Source: CAZNKO01 sp964573855
Lineage (GTDB): Bacteria > Patescibacteriota > Patescibacteriia > UBA9934 > GWF2-40-263
Length of the DNA: 64,000 nucleotides
Direction of reading: 5' to 3'
Assembly: GCA_964573855.1 (NCBI GenBank)
Contig: CAZNKO010000001.1
Span: 10,738-74,737, forward strand
The position numbers and the translations under genes are program-made. Shown here in pieces: positions 7,378-14,724 of the stretch. Under the pieces are notes generated by a model. That model ran no database searches and had not been told where the DNA came from. It was given only the letters and a program-made list of their open reading frames with translations. How positions within the stretch are numbered: position 1 is the stretch's first letter; each line of letters begins with the position of its first letter.

Positions 7378-7934
7378 ACGGGAGCGGAGGCGCCGGAAGA
7401 TTCAGACAAAAGTTCTTGGATTTTCTCATGTGCGTGCAAATCTTTGTACTCGGGAAGTTCCGTCACCTTGTGGAGGCCGAGATGTCGCACTATATCCATC
7501 GAAAGCGTGTACACGCCCTGGAGGCGCTCCGCATCGTCCCGTTCATCGATAAGACCGCGCAGCAAAAGATTACGTAAAATGAGGCTGCAGTTGATGCCGC
7601 GAATTTGTTCAATCTCGGGCTTGGTCACCGGACCACGGTAGGCAATAATGGTCAGCGTCTCAAGCTGCGGCCGTGTCAGTTCCCCTTCCAATTCTTGCTT
7701 CACGAACGCGGCCACGGATTCCTGAAGATCGGGATTTGTCACGAGCTGCACCTTCCCATCATGATCCACAAGATGGATGCCGGAATCCTTCTGATGGTAG
7801 CGTGCTCGTAGCTCGTCTATCGTTGCTCGGATGTCCTCAACGGAGACCTGAAGCGTTTTTGCCAGGGCGGAAACCGCAATGGGTTTCGCGGCGGCAAAAA
7901 GGATAGCTTCAACGGTTGCGGATAGACTTTTCAT
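7374..7934 (-). CDS. scpB: Segregation and condensation protein ScpB
   Basis: 186-aa kleisin-associated winged-helix protein of the SMC-ScpAB condensin. Family segments include LSATVEAILFAAAKPI at the start, RPQLETLTIIAYRGPVTKPEIEQIRG in the middle and LLLRGLI. The ATG is part of the TATG target duplication of the element next to it. Without the element the scpA stop and this ATG would be 2 bases apart (TGA GT ATG), so translation was originally coupled. Confidence 0.95.
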   Translation of the reverse strand: MKSLSATVEAILFAAAKPIAVSALAKTLQVSVEDIRATIDELRARYHQKDSGIHLVDHDGKVQLVTNPDLQESVAAFVKQELEGELTRPQLETLTIIAYRGPVTKPEIEQIRGINCSLILRNLLLRGLIDERDDAERLQGVYTLSMDIVRHLGLHKVTELPEYKDLHAHEKIQELLSESSGASAPV

Positions 7935-7935
7935 A

Positions 7936-8061
7936 CCCCGTACTACAACTTCGACTTAAAAAACGTTTGAAGCCGTTTGGTTTCAAAATGGCGGGACTGA
8001 ATGGTTTTGCGATATTTTTCTAGGATAGCCATACAGAAAATGTCGAAGTTGTCGTACGGGG
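7936..8061. mobile_element. CCCCG-end element at the scpB start (A type)
   Basis: 126 bp with 20-bp inverted ends CCCCGTACTACAACTTCGAC / its complement (one mismatch), flanked by CATA at 7932-7935 and 8062-8065. The gene-side CATA contains the scpB start codon (TATG on the coding strand). The interior is about 70-80 % like the copies at 21454 and 54909 (shared GCGGGACTGAATGGTTTTGC). Confidence 0.85.
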
Positions 8062-8066
8062 CATAC

Positions 8067-8765
8067 TCACTCAACGCGTTTGATGACGATATCATGAAAT
8101 GACTTTGACTGCACCACGTGGACGGCTCTCTGTTTCACAAGTTCGAGAAGAGCGAGAAAACTCACGACCACGTCCACTTTGCGCTTGGATCCGGAGACCA
8201 TTTCCTGAAACGTCAGCCGCGATTTTTCAAAAATGGAGGAACGAATCTCTTCCATGCGTTCTTGAACGGAGATGACGCGTTCGAGCGACGCCTGCCGCAG
8301 GGCAAAAAACGGCTCGAGTTTTCGGAGAACCTGCTGAAATGCCTCGCGCAGCATCTGCGCGGTCAGGTCTTCCGGCGGCAAAAACTCCCGGATCGGCACG
8401 ATCGCGGCTTTCGGGCGCGCAAACATGCGCGGCCCGAGAGCGAACCGCTCTTCGATCATGCGCGAGGCGTTCACGAACGCCTGATAGAGCCGCAACTGAC
8501 CCGTAAGCGCTCCCGCATCCTCCCCTTCTTCCGGTTCAAGGTTCGGGAGCAGCACCCGTGATTTGATGAGAAGAAGTTTGGTCGCCACGACCAAAAAATC
8601 CGCGAGCTCCTCGGTCGGCACGTCGGCGCGCTCGAGATGTTTTAAATACGCTTCCGTGACGTCCGAAAGCGCCACCTCGGTGATCGGAAGCTCCTCCCGC
8701 TCAATCAGCCCTAGCAAGAGCTGGAGCGGGCCCGCGAATTGCTGCAACTTCACCTCAAACGGCAT
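8067..8765 (-). CDS. scpA: Segregation and condensation protein ScpA
   Basis: 232-aa kleisin of the SMC complex. The N-terminal FEVKLQQFAGPLQLLLGLIEREELPITEVALSD and LADFLVVATKLLLIKSRVLLP segments are typical, and a C-terminal winged-helix binds the SMC head. The stop is UGA, one of several that show UGA is not reassigned here. It begins 3 bases after aspS. Confidence 0.95.
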   Translation of the reverse strand: MPFEVKLQQFAGPLQLLLGLIEREELPITEVALSDVTEAYLKHLERADVPTEELADFLVVATKLLLIKSRVLLPNLEPEEGEDAGALTGQLRLYQAFVNASRMIEERFALGPRMFARPKAAIVPIREFLPPEDLTAQMLREAFQQVLRKLEPFFALRQASLERVISVQERMEEIRSSIFEKSRLTFQEMVSGSKRKVDVVVSFLALLELVKQRAVHVVQSKSFHDIVIKRVE

Positions 8766-8768
8766 GCG

Positions 8769-10175
8769 CTATTTCTTTTTTTTGAGGGAAATATGGACCT
8801 CGTCCAAAGATTTTTTCGGAAGTTCGCTTGGGGCGCCCATCATAGGATCGCGGGCATCCCCGGTCTTCGGAAATGCAATCACCTCGCGGATATTAGGCTC
8901 CCCGGCCATGAGCATCGCGATGCGGTCAATGCCGGGGGCGAATCCGCCGTGCGGCGGGGCGCCGTACTCAAAGGCCTCGAGCATGTGCCCGAATCGTGCT
9001 TGCTGTTCTTCTTCACTGATTTTCAGAAGATCAAAAATGCGCTTTTGCAGCTCCCGTTCATGGATGCGGATGCTCCCGGAAGAAAGCTCGTACCCATTCA
9101 ACACGAGATCGTAGGCATTCGCGCGAATTGACATTACGTCTTCGCCGCGCATGAATTTCTCCTTGTCTTCCTCTTTGACCGAACAGAAAGGGTGATGGGT
9201 GGCTCCGATGTTTCCATCCGCATCTTTTTCAAACATGGGGAAATCGAGAATCCAAACGAACGCGAGCTCATTCGGGTCATTTTTATCCTTCCGAAAGTCA
9301 GGCTTGTCGGATCCGTATTTTTTGATGCATTCGGCGTACGTCAATCGTGGAAACGGGGTTGCCGAAATTTTCTTTTCTGGAAAAAGTTTTTTCACCATCT
9401 CGATGAACATGCCCTCCGTGTACGCGAGAACATCTTCCTGAGTCACGAACGACATTTCAAAATCGAGTTGGGTGAATTCCGGCTGACGATCGCCGCGTTG
9501 ATCTTCGTCACGGAAGCAGCGCGCGATCTGGAAATAGCGTTCAAACCCCGCGACCATAGAGAGCTGTTTGAACTGCTGGGGGGATTGCGGCAGGACGTAA
9601 AATTTCCCAGGGTGGAGACGGGACGGGACAATGTATTCACGCGAACCCTCCGGCGTGCCTTTCATGAGAATCGGGGTTTCGATTTCCACGAAGCGATGTT
9701 GGTGCATGTACTCGCGCAAAAATGTGATGATCCGGTCGCGTAAGCGGATGTTCTTCTGGAGACGCTCGCTCCGGAGATCAAGATATCGGTATTTGAGACG
9801 CGTCTCTTCGTTCACACCCCGCGTATCGCGATCAATCTCAAACGGCGGCGTCTTGGATGGATTCAAAATGCGGATGGTTTTGACCGCCACCTCGATGGTC
9901 CCTGTCGGAAGATCCGGATTCACCTGTTTTGCCGCGCGCTTCTTCACTTCTCCTTCAAGCTCGAGAACATATTCCGGGCGTACCTCGTCGACGATCTTGG
10001 CCATCGCGGGATCCATGTCCGGCTTGTAGCAAACCGCCTGCGCCACCCCGCTCCCATCGCGCAGATCAATAAACACAAGCTTGTCGCCCATGGTCCGGAT
10101 GTGGTATGCCCACCCGTTCAGGCGGACCTTTTGACCTACTTTTTCGGGCGTTTCATCAATCCACGTGCGCGACAT
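8769..10175 (-). CDS. aspS: Aspartyl-tRNA synthetase lacking the GAD insertion
   Basis: 468-aa class IIb synthetase. The anticodon-binding OB fold (residues 1-105), motif 2 (FRDEDQRGDRQPEFTQLD) and motif 3 (GGFAPGIDRI) are bacterial-type. Bacterial AspRS is usually about 590 aa; here YGSDKPDFR jumps within about a dozen residues to LAFVWILDFPMFE, so the GAD domain is missing. ATG 10175 (MSRTWID) is chosen; ATG 10190 in frame is an alternative. It may be non-discriminating, but this cannot be read with certainty. First gene of the scpAB operon. Confidence 0.93.
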   Translation of the reverse strand: MSRTWIDETPEKVGQKVRLNGWAYHIRTMGDKLVFIDLRDGSGVAQAVCYKPDMDPAMAKIVDEVRPEYVLELEGEVKKRAAKQVNPDLPTGTIEVAVKTIRILNPSKTPPFEIDRDTRGVNEETRLKYRYLDLRSERLQKNIRLRDRIITFLREYMHQHRFVEIETPILMKGTPEGSREYIVPSRLHPGKFYVLPQSPQQFKQLSMVAGFERYFQIARCFRDEDQRGDRQPEFTQLDFEMSFVTQEDVLAYTEGMFIEMVKKLFPEKKISATPFPRLTYAECIKKYGSDKPDFRKDKNDPNELAFVWILDFPMFEKDADGNIGATHHPFCSVKEEDKEKFMRGEDVMSIRANAYDLVLNGYELSSGSIRIHERELQKRIFDLLKISEEEQQARFGHMLEAFEYGAPPHGGFAPGIDRIAMLMAGEPNIREVIAFPKTGDARDPMMGAPSELPKKSLDEVHISLKKKK

Positions 10176-10208
10176 AACGAAAAGAAACATGGGTAAAAGT
10201 CAGCGACT

Positions 10209-10236
10209 ATTCTAACAAAAAAGGGGAAATCCGCAA
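10209..10236 (-). promoter_or_regulatory. Promoter of the aspS operon
   Basis: TTGCGG, 16-base spacer, TAGAAT on the minus strand, about 20-30 bases above the aspS start codons. Confidence 0.6.
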
Positions 10237-10244
10237 CAGCGAAA

Positions 10245-11222
10245 CTAGGAATGACTTAAACCCACTTTATTACGGATAAGCTGTTCAAACTCATGGGCGT
10301 CGGCGTGCGAGCAAAGACCGAAATAAGAAATCGCATTCTGTTCCGTCACGAGACGAAGCGAACGCCTAGCCGTCTTGGGGCGCAGGATCGTCGCGTCTGG
10401 CAAAAGCACGTAACCCAAAAAATCGATCCCCTGGCTCCAAGAACGAACAAAAACCTTGCGCGGATGCAAGGCAAGCGTTAATCGACCGCTCAGGAAACGG
10501 TCAAGTTGTGGGACAAGATTTTTAAGGCGTCGCCGCGATTCAGTAAGAATTAAAAAATAGTCGCAGTAACGTAAGTAATATTTCTCACGCAGATAAAATT
10601 TTACGAACCGATCAAGCTCGTGGAGGTAGACATTGGCGAAAAGTTGACTTGTGAGGTTTCCTAACGGCAGACCCTTGTTACGAGACCCGGAAAAGCTACC
10701 AACGACTTCCCGTATTAAGCCGAGCGTTTGTTTATCCCTCACGACACGCCTCATAAGAGTGAACAGAATTCCATGATCAACGGACGCAAAAAATTTTTTA
10801 ATATCGCATTTCAAAACGTAGACGGTTCGTGTATGATTATCGCTCAAGCGACGAAGAAAAACGCGCAGTCGATCTACCGCAGCGTGGGTTCCCTTCCACC
10901 TGCGACAAGAAAAACTGTCAAAGATGAACCGGCGTTCAAAAAGCGGCTCAATCACGTTTACGAGGGCCTGGTGCACGACTCGATCTTTTACCGTTGCTTT
11001 ATGAATGCGACGCTGTTTTGGGTCAAAAATCGTAAACGGCCGATAGGGATCGTGTCGATAGCGGCCGGAAACCAGTTGGTCGCGCAGATCGAAAAGATTG
11101 TCTTCAAGCGCGCATTCGAATTGAATGACATCCGTTCTTGAATGCTTGCCCGAGCTAAAACGAATCCATGCATCAAACAGGTTTTCAAGCGAACAGATCC
11201 GTTCAAACAATAATTCGTTCAT
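10245..11222 (-). CDS. DGR reverse transcriptase 1 with altered catalytic motif
   Basis: 325-aa reverse transcriptase of the DGR class: VLKCDIKKFFASVDH (first catalytic Asp), GLPLGNLTSQLFANVYL (the LGxxxSQ variant typical of DGR enzymes rather than QG of introns) and LRYCDYFLIL, where the usual YxDD has become YCDY. The second Asp of the motif is therefore Tyr (GAC TAT), which should abolish or cripple polymerisation. The rest of the frame is open and full length. Paralogous to the intact enzyme at 61303-62298. It faces away from its avd gene. Confidence 0.9.
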   Translation of the reverse strand: MNELLFERICSLENLFDAWIRFSSGKHSRTDVIQFECALEDNLFDLRDQLVSGRYRHDPYRPFTIFDPKQRRIHKATVKDRVVHQALVNVIEPLFERRFIFDSFSCRRWKGTHAAVDRLRVFLRRLSDNHTRTVYVLKCDIKKFFASVDHGILFTLMRRVVRDKQTLGLIREVVGSFSGSRNKGLPLGNLTSQLFANVYLHELDRFVKFYLREKYYLRYCDYFLILTESRRRLKNLVPQLDRFLSGRLTLALHPRKVFVRSWSQGIDFLGYVLLPDATILRPKTARRSLRLVTEQNAISYFGLCSHADAHEFEQLIRNKVGLSHS

Positions 11223-11229
11223 CTCCTCT

Positions 11230-11303
11230 ATGATGCCCCCCCCCCGACGAATTTCAAGAATAGAGCGCCCTCAACACGGCATCCTACCAACGATATTCCG
11301 ATC
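11230..11303 (+). promoter_or_regulatory. C10 tract in front of avd 1 (candidate contingency locus)
   Basis: ATGATG at 11230 runs into ten Cs (11236-11245). As sequenced this ATG is one frame off avd; with eleven Cs it would read through Pro codons straight into avd with no stop. The matching arrangement occurs at DGR 2. Confidence 0.55.
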
Positions 11304-11627
11304 GTGCGCTCGATTTACGTTGCGTACGCGTTCTGGAACGATGTTTTGAACAAATTTCCAAAAGCCCAGCGTTATTTGCTTGGAATCAAGTGCGCGGAGT
11401 ATCTTTTGGGGGTTCTTGAATTGATTTTAGCGGCGGCTCAAACGATAGAAGCGAAAGAAAAATCAACCAATCTTCGACGAGCGAGCGTGAAACTAGATGC
11501 TCTCAAACTGCTCGTTCGACTTTGCAAAGATTGTAAATGCGTTTCCAACGCTTCCTATTTGCAAATGGAATCGAAACTGCAAGAAATCGGACGGATGCTC
11601 GGAGGATGGTTAAAGTCAATTTCATAA
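11304..11627 (+). CDS. avd: DGR accessory protein Avd-like (four-helix bundle)
   Basis: 107 aa from GTG 11304; helix-rich, with FPKAQRYLLGIKCAEYLLGVLELI, LRRASVKLDALKLLVRLCKD and a C-terminal KLQEIGRMLGGWLKSI that match the avd-like protein of DGR 2 (same LPK..RYTLG and EIGKMLGGW landmarks). In DGRs Avd binds the reverse transcriptase and template RNA and is needed for mutagenic homing. The frame is open upstream to before the C10 tract, so the true start may be ATG 11230 in a one-base-longer variant. Orientation opposite to RT and target is unusual. Confidence 0.8.
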   Translation: MRSIYVAYAFWNDVLNKFPKAQRYLLGIKCAEYLLGVLELILAAAQTIEAKEKSTNLRRASVKLDALKLLVRLCKDCKCVSNASYLQMESKLQEIGRMLGGWLKSIS

Positions 11628-11667
11628 CAACCCCCCTGCCATTTGGGCAGGGGGGTGTGATGGGGAG

Positions 11668-11798
11668 TCCCGAACGAACGACGGCACGGCCCAGCTCGAG
11701 TTAGTGTTGTCGTACCAGTTCTCGTCCAGCTTGATCTTGCGGTCGTCCCGGTTGAAGTTCAGGTTCGGCACGTTCTGCCACGGGTTCTCGTCGGAGAC
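11668..11798 (-). other. DGR 1 template repeat (TR)
   Basis: 131 bp that align without gaps to the variable repeat 12172-12302 (offset 504). All 20 differences are at T on the plus strand, i.e. A in the template RNA read from the minus strand. It is rich in AAC-type codons and lies between avd and the target gene. The last 28 bases in the coding direction are identical in both repeats. Confidence 0.95.
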
Positions 11799-12082
11799 GC
11801 AAGCTGCGTTTTCTCCTTCCATGACACCGGATCCAGGCGCGCCCGGATCCTGAATTTTATGCGGAATCCGCTCCATCGCGTAAGCCTGCCTGTCAGCCGT
11901 AGCTTTAGCGAAGGCTGATTCCAAGAGAAAACACGGAGTACCCATCATTCGCGGCGTACGCTCTTTGCATCCATAGACGCGAAGATTCTGACGCCTGCGC
12001 GATTGACAAGGGATTTCGGCGACCGACATCCGTGAACGCCGGTACATGAGCCTACTCTCCGTACGAATTGTATCAAAAAGTT
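11799..12082. other. Spacer between template repeat 1 and the target gene
   Basis: No convincing gene. Holds a GGATCC-centred palindrome near 11825-11850 and a REP-like stretch around 11880-11925 (CTGCCTGTCAGCC...GGCTGATTCC) shared with the region near 44245. The template RNA is presumably transcribed through or from here toward lower coordinates; no clear promoter was seen. Confidence 0.4.
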
Positions 12083-12137
12083 TAAAAATAAAAGAGGGGC
12101 GGGGCAGAACCAAGGTCCGAAGACCAAGATTCTGCCC
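12083..12137 (-). terminator. UUCG hairpin downstream of DGR 1 target
   Basis: On the minus strand GGGCAGAA...TTCTGCCC closes on a TTCG loop, with CTTGG motifs in the stem, then CTCTTTTATTTTT. It lies 30 bases after the target stop. A related hairpin with ACCTTGG motifs follows the target gene at 30125. Besides termination it could be the hairpin/cruciform that DGRs use beside the variable repeat. Confidence 0.75.
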
Positions 12138-12167
12138 AAGCCCCAAGCTTCCAATGCCCGAGAGCCG

Positions 12168-12968
12168 CTACTCCCGAACGAACGACGGCACGGCCCAGCC
12201 CGAGCGAGTGAAGTCGCACCAGCTCTCGCCCAGCTCGAACTCGCGGCCGTCCCGGAGGAAGCTCAGGCTCGGCACGCCCTGCCACGGGTCCTCGCCGGAG
12301 ACATTCACCTCGTAGCCGGGTGCCCAGACGTAGGGAACACTCTCGCCGTCCATCGCCCTCACCCACTCGGGGTGGAGAGCGGCGGAGGCGAGGATGCCGG
12401 CGTTGGGCGACCTCTCCGGGTGGCGGACGTCCACCGGCTTCTTCCCGCGGTTGCTCCCGAGATCGATCACCTCCCAGCGCAGGCCGGGCTTGTGCTCGAC
12501 GCCCTGGAGGAGGCGCAGTCGCTCGGGTCCGGCCTTGTCGTAACCGTCCCAGCGCCAGCTCTTCTCCTGCGCCTTGGCGGCCGCCGCCCAGAGTTCCTGG
12601 AACGTGCGCTCCACACCCTTCGGCCCATCCTTCTCGTCGCCGAGGTACGGGACGAGGGTGACGGCCACGAGGCGATCGTCCGGCCACTTCGGAACGGACT
12701 TTTCCGCCTCCATGAGCCACGCGTCCGGGATGCCCCAGCCGCGCTCGAGACGTAGCTCGCGCACCCGCTTGATCTGGTCCTCGGGCTTGGTGAAAAGTCC
12801 GTGGACAAGAGTGAAACGCGGATGCTTCTTCAAAGCCTCGACGATCACGGCGACGAGCGCGGGATCGCGGTCAATCTCCTCCGCCATCTCGGCGGTGACG
12901 CCGCCGTCCGCGAGCTTTCCGACGAACGAGAACAACTTTCCGCCTTTCACGCTAAACAGGTTGGCCAT
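12168..12968 (-). CDS. DGR 1 target protein with C-terminal variable region
   Basis: 266-aa protein whose last 44 codons are the variable repeat. ATG 12968 is chosen (a GAAAGGA stretch upstream, and a conserved-looking start MANLFSVKGG); the frame is open to 13133 through a hairpin leader. The N-terminal part is unrecognised; the C-terminal half (ALHPEWVRAMDG, YEVNVSGEDPWQ, GWAVPSFVRE) has the look of a C-type-lectin-like ligand-binding fold and resembles the broken gene at 30125-30943. Probably binds a variable ligand; no signal peptide is seen. Confidence 0.85.
   Translation of the reverse strand: MANLFSVKGGKLFSFVGKLADGGVTAEMAEEIDRDPALVAVIVEALKKHPRFTLVHGLFTKPEDQIKRVRELRLERGWGIPDAWLMEAEKSVPKWPDDRLVAVTLVPYLGDEKDGPKGVERTFQELWAAAAKAQEKSWRWDGYDKAGPERLRLLQGVEHKPGLRWEVIDLGSNRGKKPVDVRHPERSPNAGILASAALHPEWVRAMDGESVPYVWAPGYEVNVSGEDPWQGVPSLSFLRDGREFELGESWCDFTRSGWAVPSFVRE
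12172..12302 (-). repeat. DGR 1 variable repeat (VR)
   Basis: Copy of the template repeat at 11668-11798 with 20 substitutions, all at template adenines, ending 2 bases before the stop codon of the target gene. Confidence 0.95.
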
Positions 12969-13124
12969 ACGGCTACCCCGTCCTTTCGATGCCGTTGGTA
13001 CATCCGCGCAAACGAACCATTCGCTCCACGGACTTCCCTTTTGTTTGGAAACGGCCTCTTGAAGCCCAGATTTGAGCTGCAAAATGCCATTTCCAAACGG
13101 GAAAACTTTGTAAAAGAACACCTC

Positions 13125-13153
13125 AAGATACACTATTTTGCAAAAAATGTCAA
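13125..13153 (-). promoter_or_regulatory. Promoter of the DGR 1 target gene
   Basis: TTGACA, 17-base spacer, TATCTT on the minus strand. The leader to ATG 12968 is about 150 nt and contains a 13-bp hairpin (GTTTGGAAATGGC with GCCGTTTCCAAAC, around 13045-13100). Confidence 0.75.
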
Positions 13154-13208
13154 ACCAAACCCCTGTTACAGACTTGTAAATCGTCCCTCTTTTGATAAGC
13201 TAACCTAT

Positions 13209-13406
13209 ATGGCCATTGATTGGACTCAAATTTACGAGAAATATAAGGGCCTTTGGGTCGCCCTCAAGGAAGACGAGAAGACCGTTGTTGCTGTAGGTAA
13301 AAGCGCTCGTGAAGCTCTTGAAAAGGCTCAAAAAGAAGGATACGAGAACCCAATTTTAACTCTCATGCCAAAAGAGTTAACAGCATACGTCGGATACGGC
13401 GTATGA
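13209..13406 (+). CDS. DUF5678 family protein
   Basis: 65-aa protein: DWTQIYEKYKGLWVALKEDE, VVAVGKSAREALEKAQKEGY, NPILTLMPKE is the DUF5678 pattern. The function is unknown. The ATG at 13209 is the first of the family-like region. It overlaps the next gene by 4 bases (ATGA), and the pair is more AT-rich than its surroundings, hinting at transfer. Confidence 0.8.
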   Translation: MAIDWTQIYEKYKGLWVALKEDEKTVVAVGKSAREALEKAQKEGYENPILTLMPKELTAYVGYGV

Positions 13407-13804
13407 AATTTCATTACAAAAAGTTTGGGAAATTTTTACGTCCGGTTATTCCAATAAAAATCAAATACAAAGACCGCTCTGTAAATTATATGGTCCTTGT
13501 TGATTCTGGTGCAGATCTTTGTATTTTTGATGCCGAAATAGGAAGATTGATAGGAATTGATGTCGAAAGTGGAATACGAGATGTTGTAACTGGTATCGGT
13601 GGGCAGACAATTACGCAGTATATCCATCACGTTACGGTTGAGGTTGGAGGTCACCCTTACACTATTGAGGCTGGATTTCTGCCACGCGTTGCCGGCAATT
13701 TTAATTATGGTGTTGTGGGACAAAAAGGATTTTTCGATACTTTCATTGTAAAATTCGACTTAGAAAAAGAAGAAATAGAGCTAAAACCAAGGATTCAAAA
13801 ATAA
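13403..13804 (+). CDS. Retropepsin-like aspartic protease
   Basis: 133-aa single-domain protein with VLVDSGADLCIFD (the D-S/T-G-A catalytic motif, near residue 31-41), a flap-like GIGGQTITQY and NYGVVGQKGFF, as in retropepsin-like monomers that dimerise to form the active site. Cytoplasmic; the substrate is unknown. It is translationally coupled to the DUF5678 gene, a pairing that suggests DUF5678 is a partner or substrate adaptor. Confidence 0.82.
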   Translation: MKFHYKKFGKFLRPVIPIKIKYKDRSVNYMVLVDSGADLCIFDAEIGRLIGIDVESGIRDVVTGIGGQTITQYIHHVTVEVGGHPYTIEAGFLPRVAGNFNYGVVGQKGFFDTFIVKFDLEKEEIELKPRIQK

Positions 13805-13806
13805 CT

Positions 13807-14583
13807 CTAGACAAGGGTGGAGGCGGCGCGGAGGGAGTTTGCGGGGATCGTCGGAAAATGGGCGATGAGAAGCGATTCGACGGCTTCGTGAAAATTGAGA
13901 AGAGTGTCTCCGGGCAAGTGGAGATTCAGATGGGTATCGAACGGTTCCAAGAGAGCAAACCGCAGGAGTTTCAAAACCTCATCCGGCATGGGACGGGTCG
14001 CGAACCAGCCTTCGGGGTCGCGGGCACGACACGCGTCGCACACGACCCCGCCGCGGAGTGCGCTCCAGCGGTAGGCCCCGAGAGCAATGGACTCTCGGCA
14101 CCGAAGACAGCGGGCGAGCTCGGGGCGGTAGCCCATGATCGCGAGGAGCTTCAAAGCGAATGAACCGAGCAGGAACCCGCTTCTTGCGGAGGAAAGTTCG
14201 GCGGAGGTTGCCAGAAACTTCATCCAACGCAAAAGCTCGTCGTAAAGAATCGGGTCGCTTTGATGCGGCCGCGTGCCGAGATCCACGAGATGGAGCGCGT
14301 TCCGAAGGAGGAGGAGGCGGGAGACATCCGTCTCAAAACCCGGGAATCCTTCTCTTCGCTCCGCAGAGGCAACGGTCTCGTAGGCACGACCGCGCACCAA
14401 AAGAAGTTCGAGAATTGCCGGCATTTCGAGATGGGGAGAAAGTTTTGCGAGCGGCTTGCGCGACCCGCGCGCTAAAAACTCCACCTTGCCATGATCGCGG
14501 GTGAATGCCGTGTACCAACGATCCGCTTCCCGATGATCGCGGCTCCCGAGAATGATGCCGGTCGTGCGGTAGAGAGTGGCCAT
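13807..14583 (-). CDS. recO: DNA repair protein RecO
   Basis: 258-aa recombination mediator that loads RecA with RecR. N-terminal OB fold (TTGIILGSRDHREADRWYTAFTRDHGKV, then RGSRKPLAKLSPHL), helical domain with a zinc-finger-like Cys set (CLRCRE ... CDACRARD). ATG 14583 is chosen because MATLYRTTGI is the family start; the longer frame runs through a dispersed repeat. Confidence 0.93.
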   Translation of the reverse strand: MATLYRTTGIILGSRDHREADRWYTAFTRDHGKVEFLARGSRKPLAKLSPHLEMPAILELLLVRGRAYETVASAERREGFPGFETDVSRLLLLRNALHLVDLGTRPHQSDPILYDELLRWMKFLATSAELSSARSGFLLGSFALKLLAIMGYRPELARCLRCRESIALGAYRWSALRGGVVCDACRARDPEGWFATRPMPDEVLKLLRFALLEPFDTHLNLHLPGDTLLNFHEAVESLLIAHFPTIPANSLRAASTLV

Positions 14584-14619
14584 AGGAATAATTGGTTCGG
14601 TGTTGACTGGCGACAAATA

Positions 14620-14712
14620 TTCAACGTTCGTCTGACGGCTGGCGGGTTCGGTGCCTGATGGCGTTCGACCGATGACCGAACCGTCTGGTCTTCGCGACCG
14701 AACGCGAAGCCC
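14620..14712. repeat. Dispersed repeat, copy 2
   Basis: Inverted copy of 4575-4680, filling most of the recO-ruvX gap. Confidence 0.7.
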
Positions 14713-14724
14713 GAACACTTGTCG

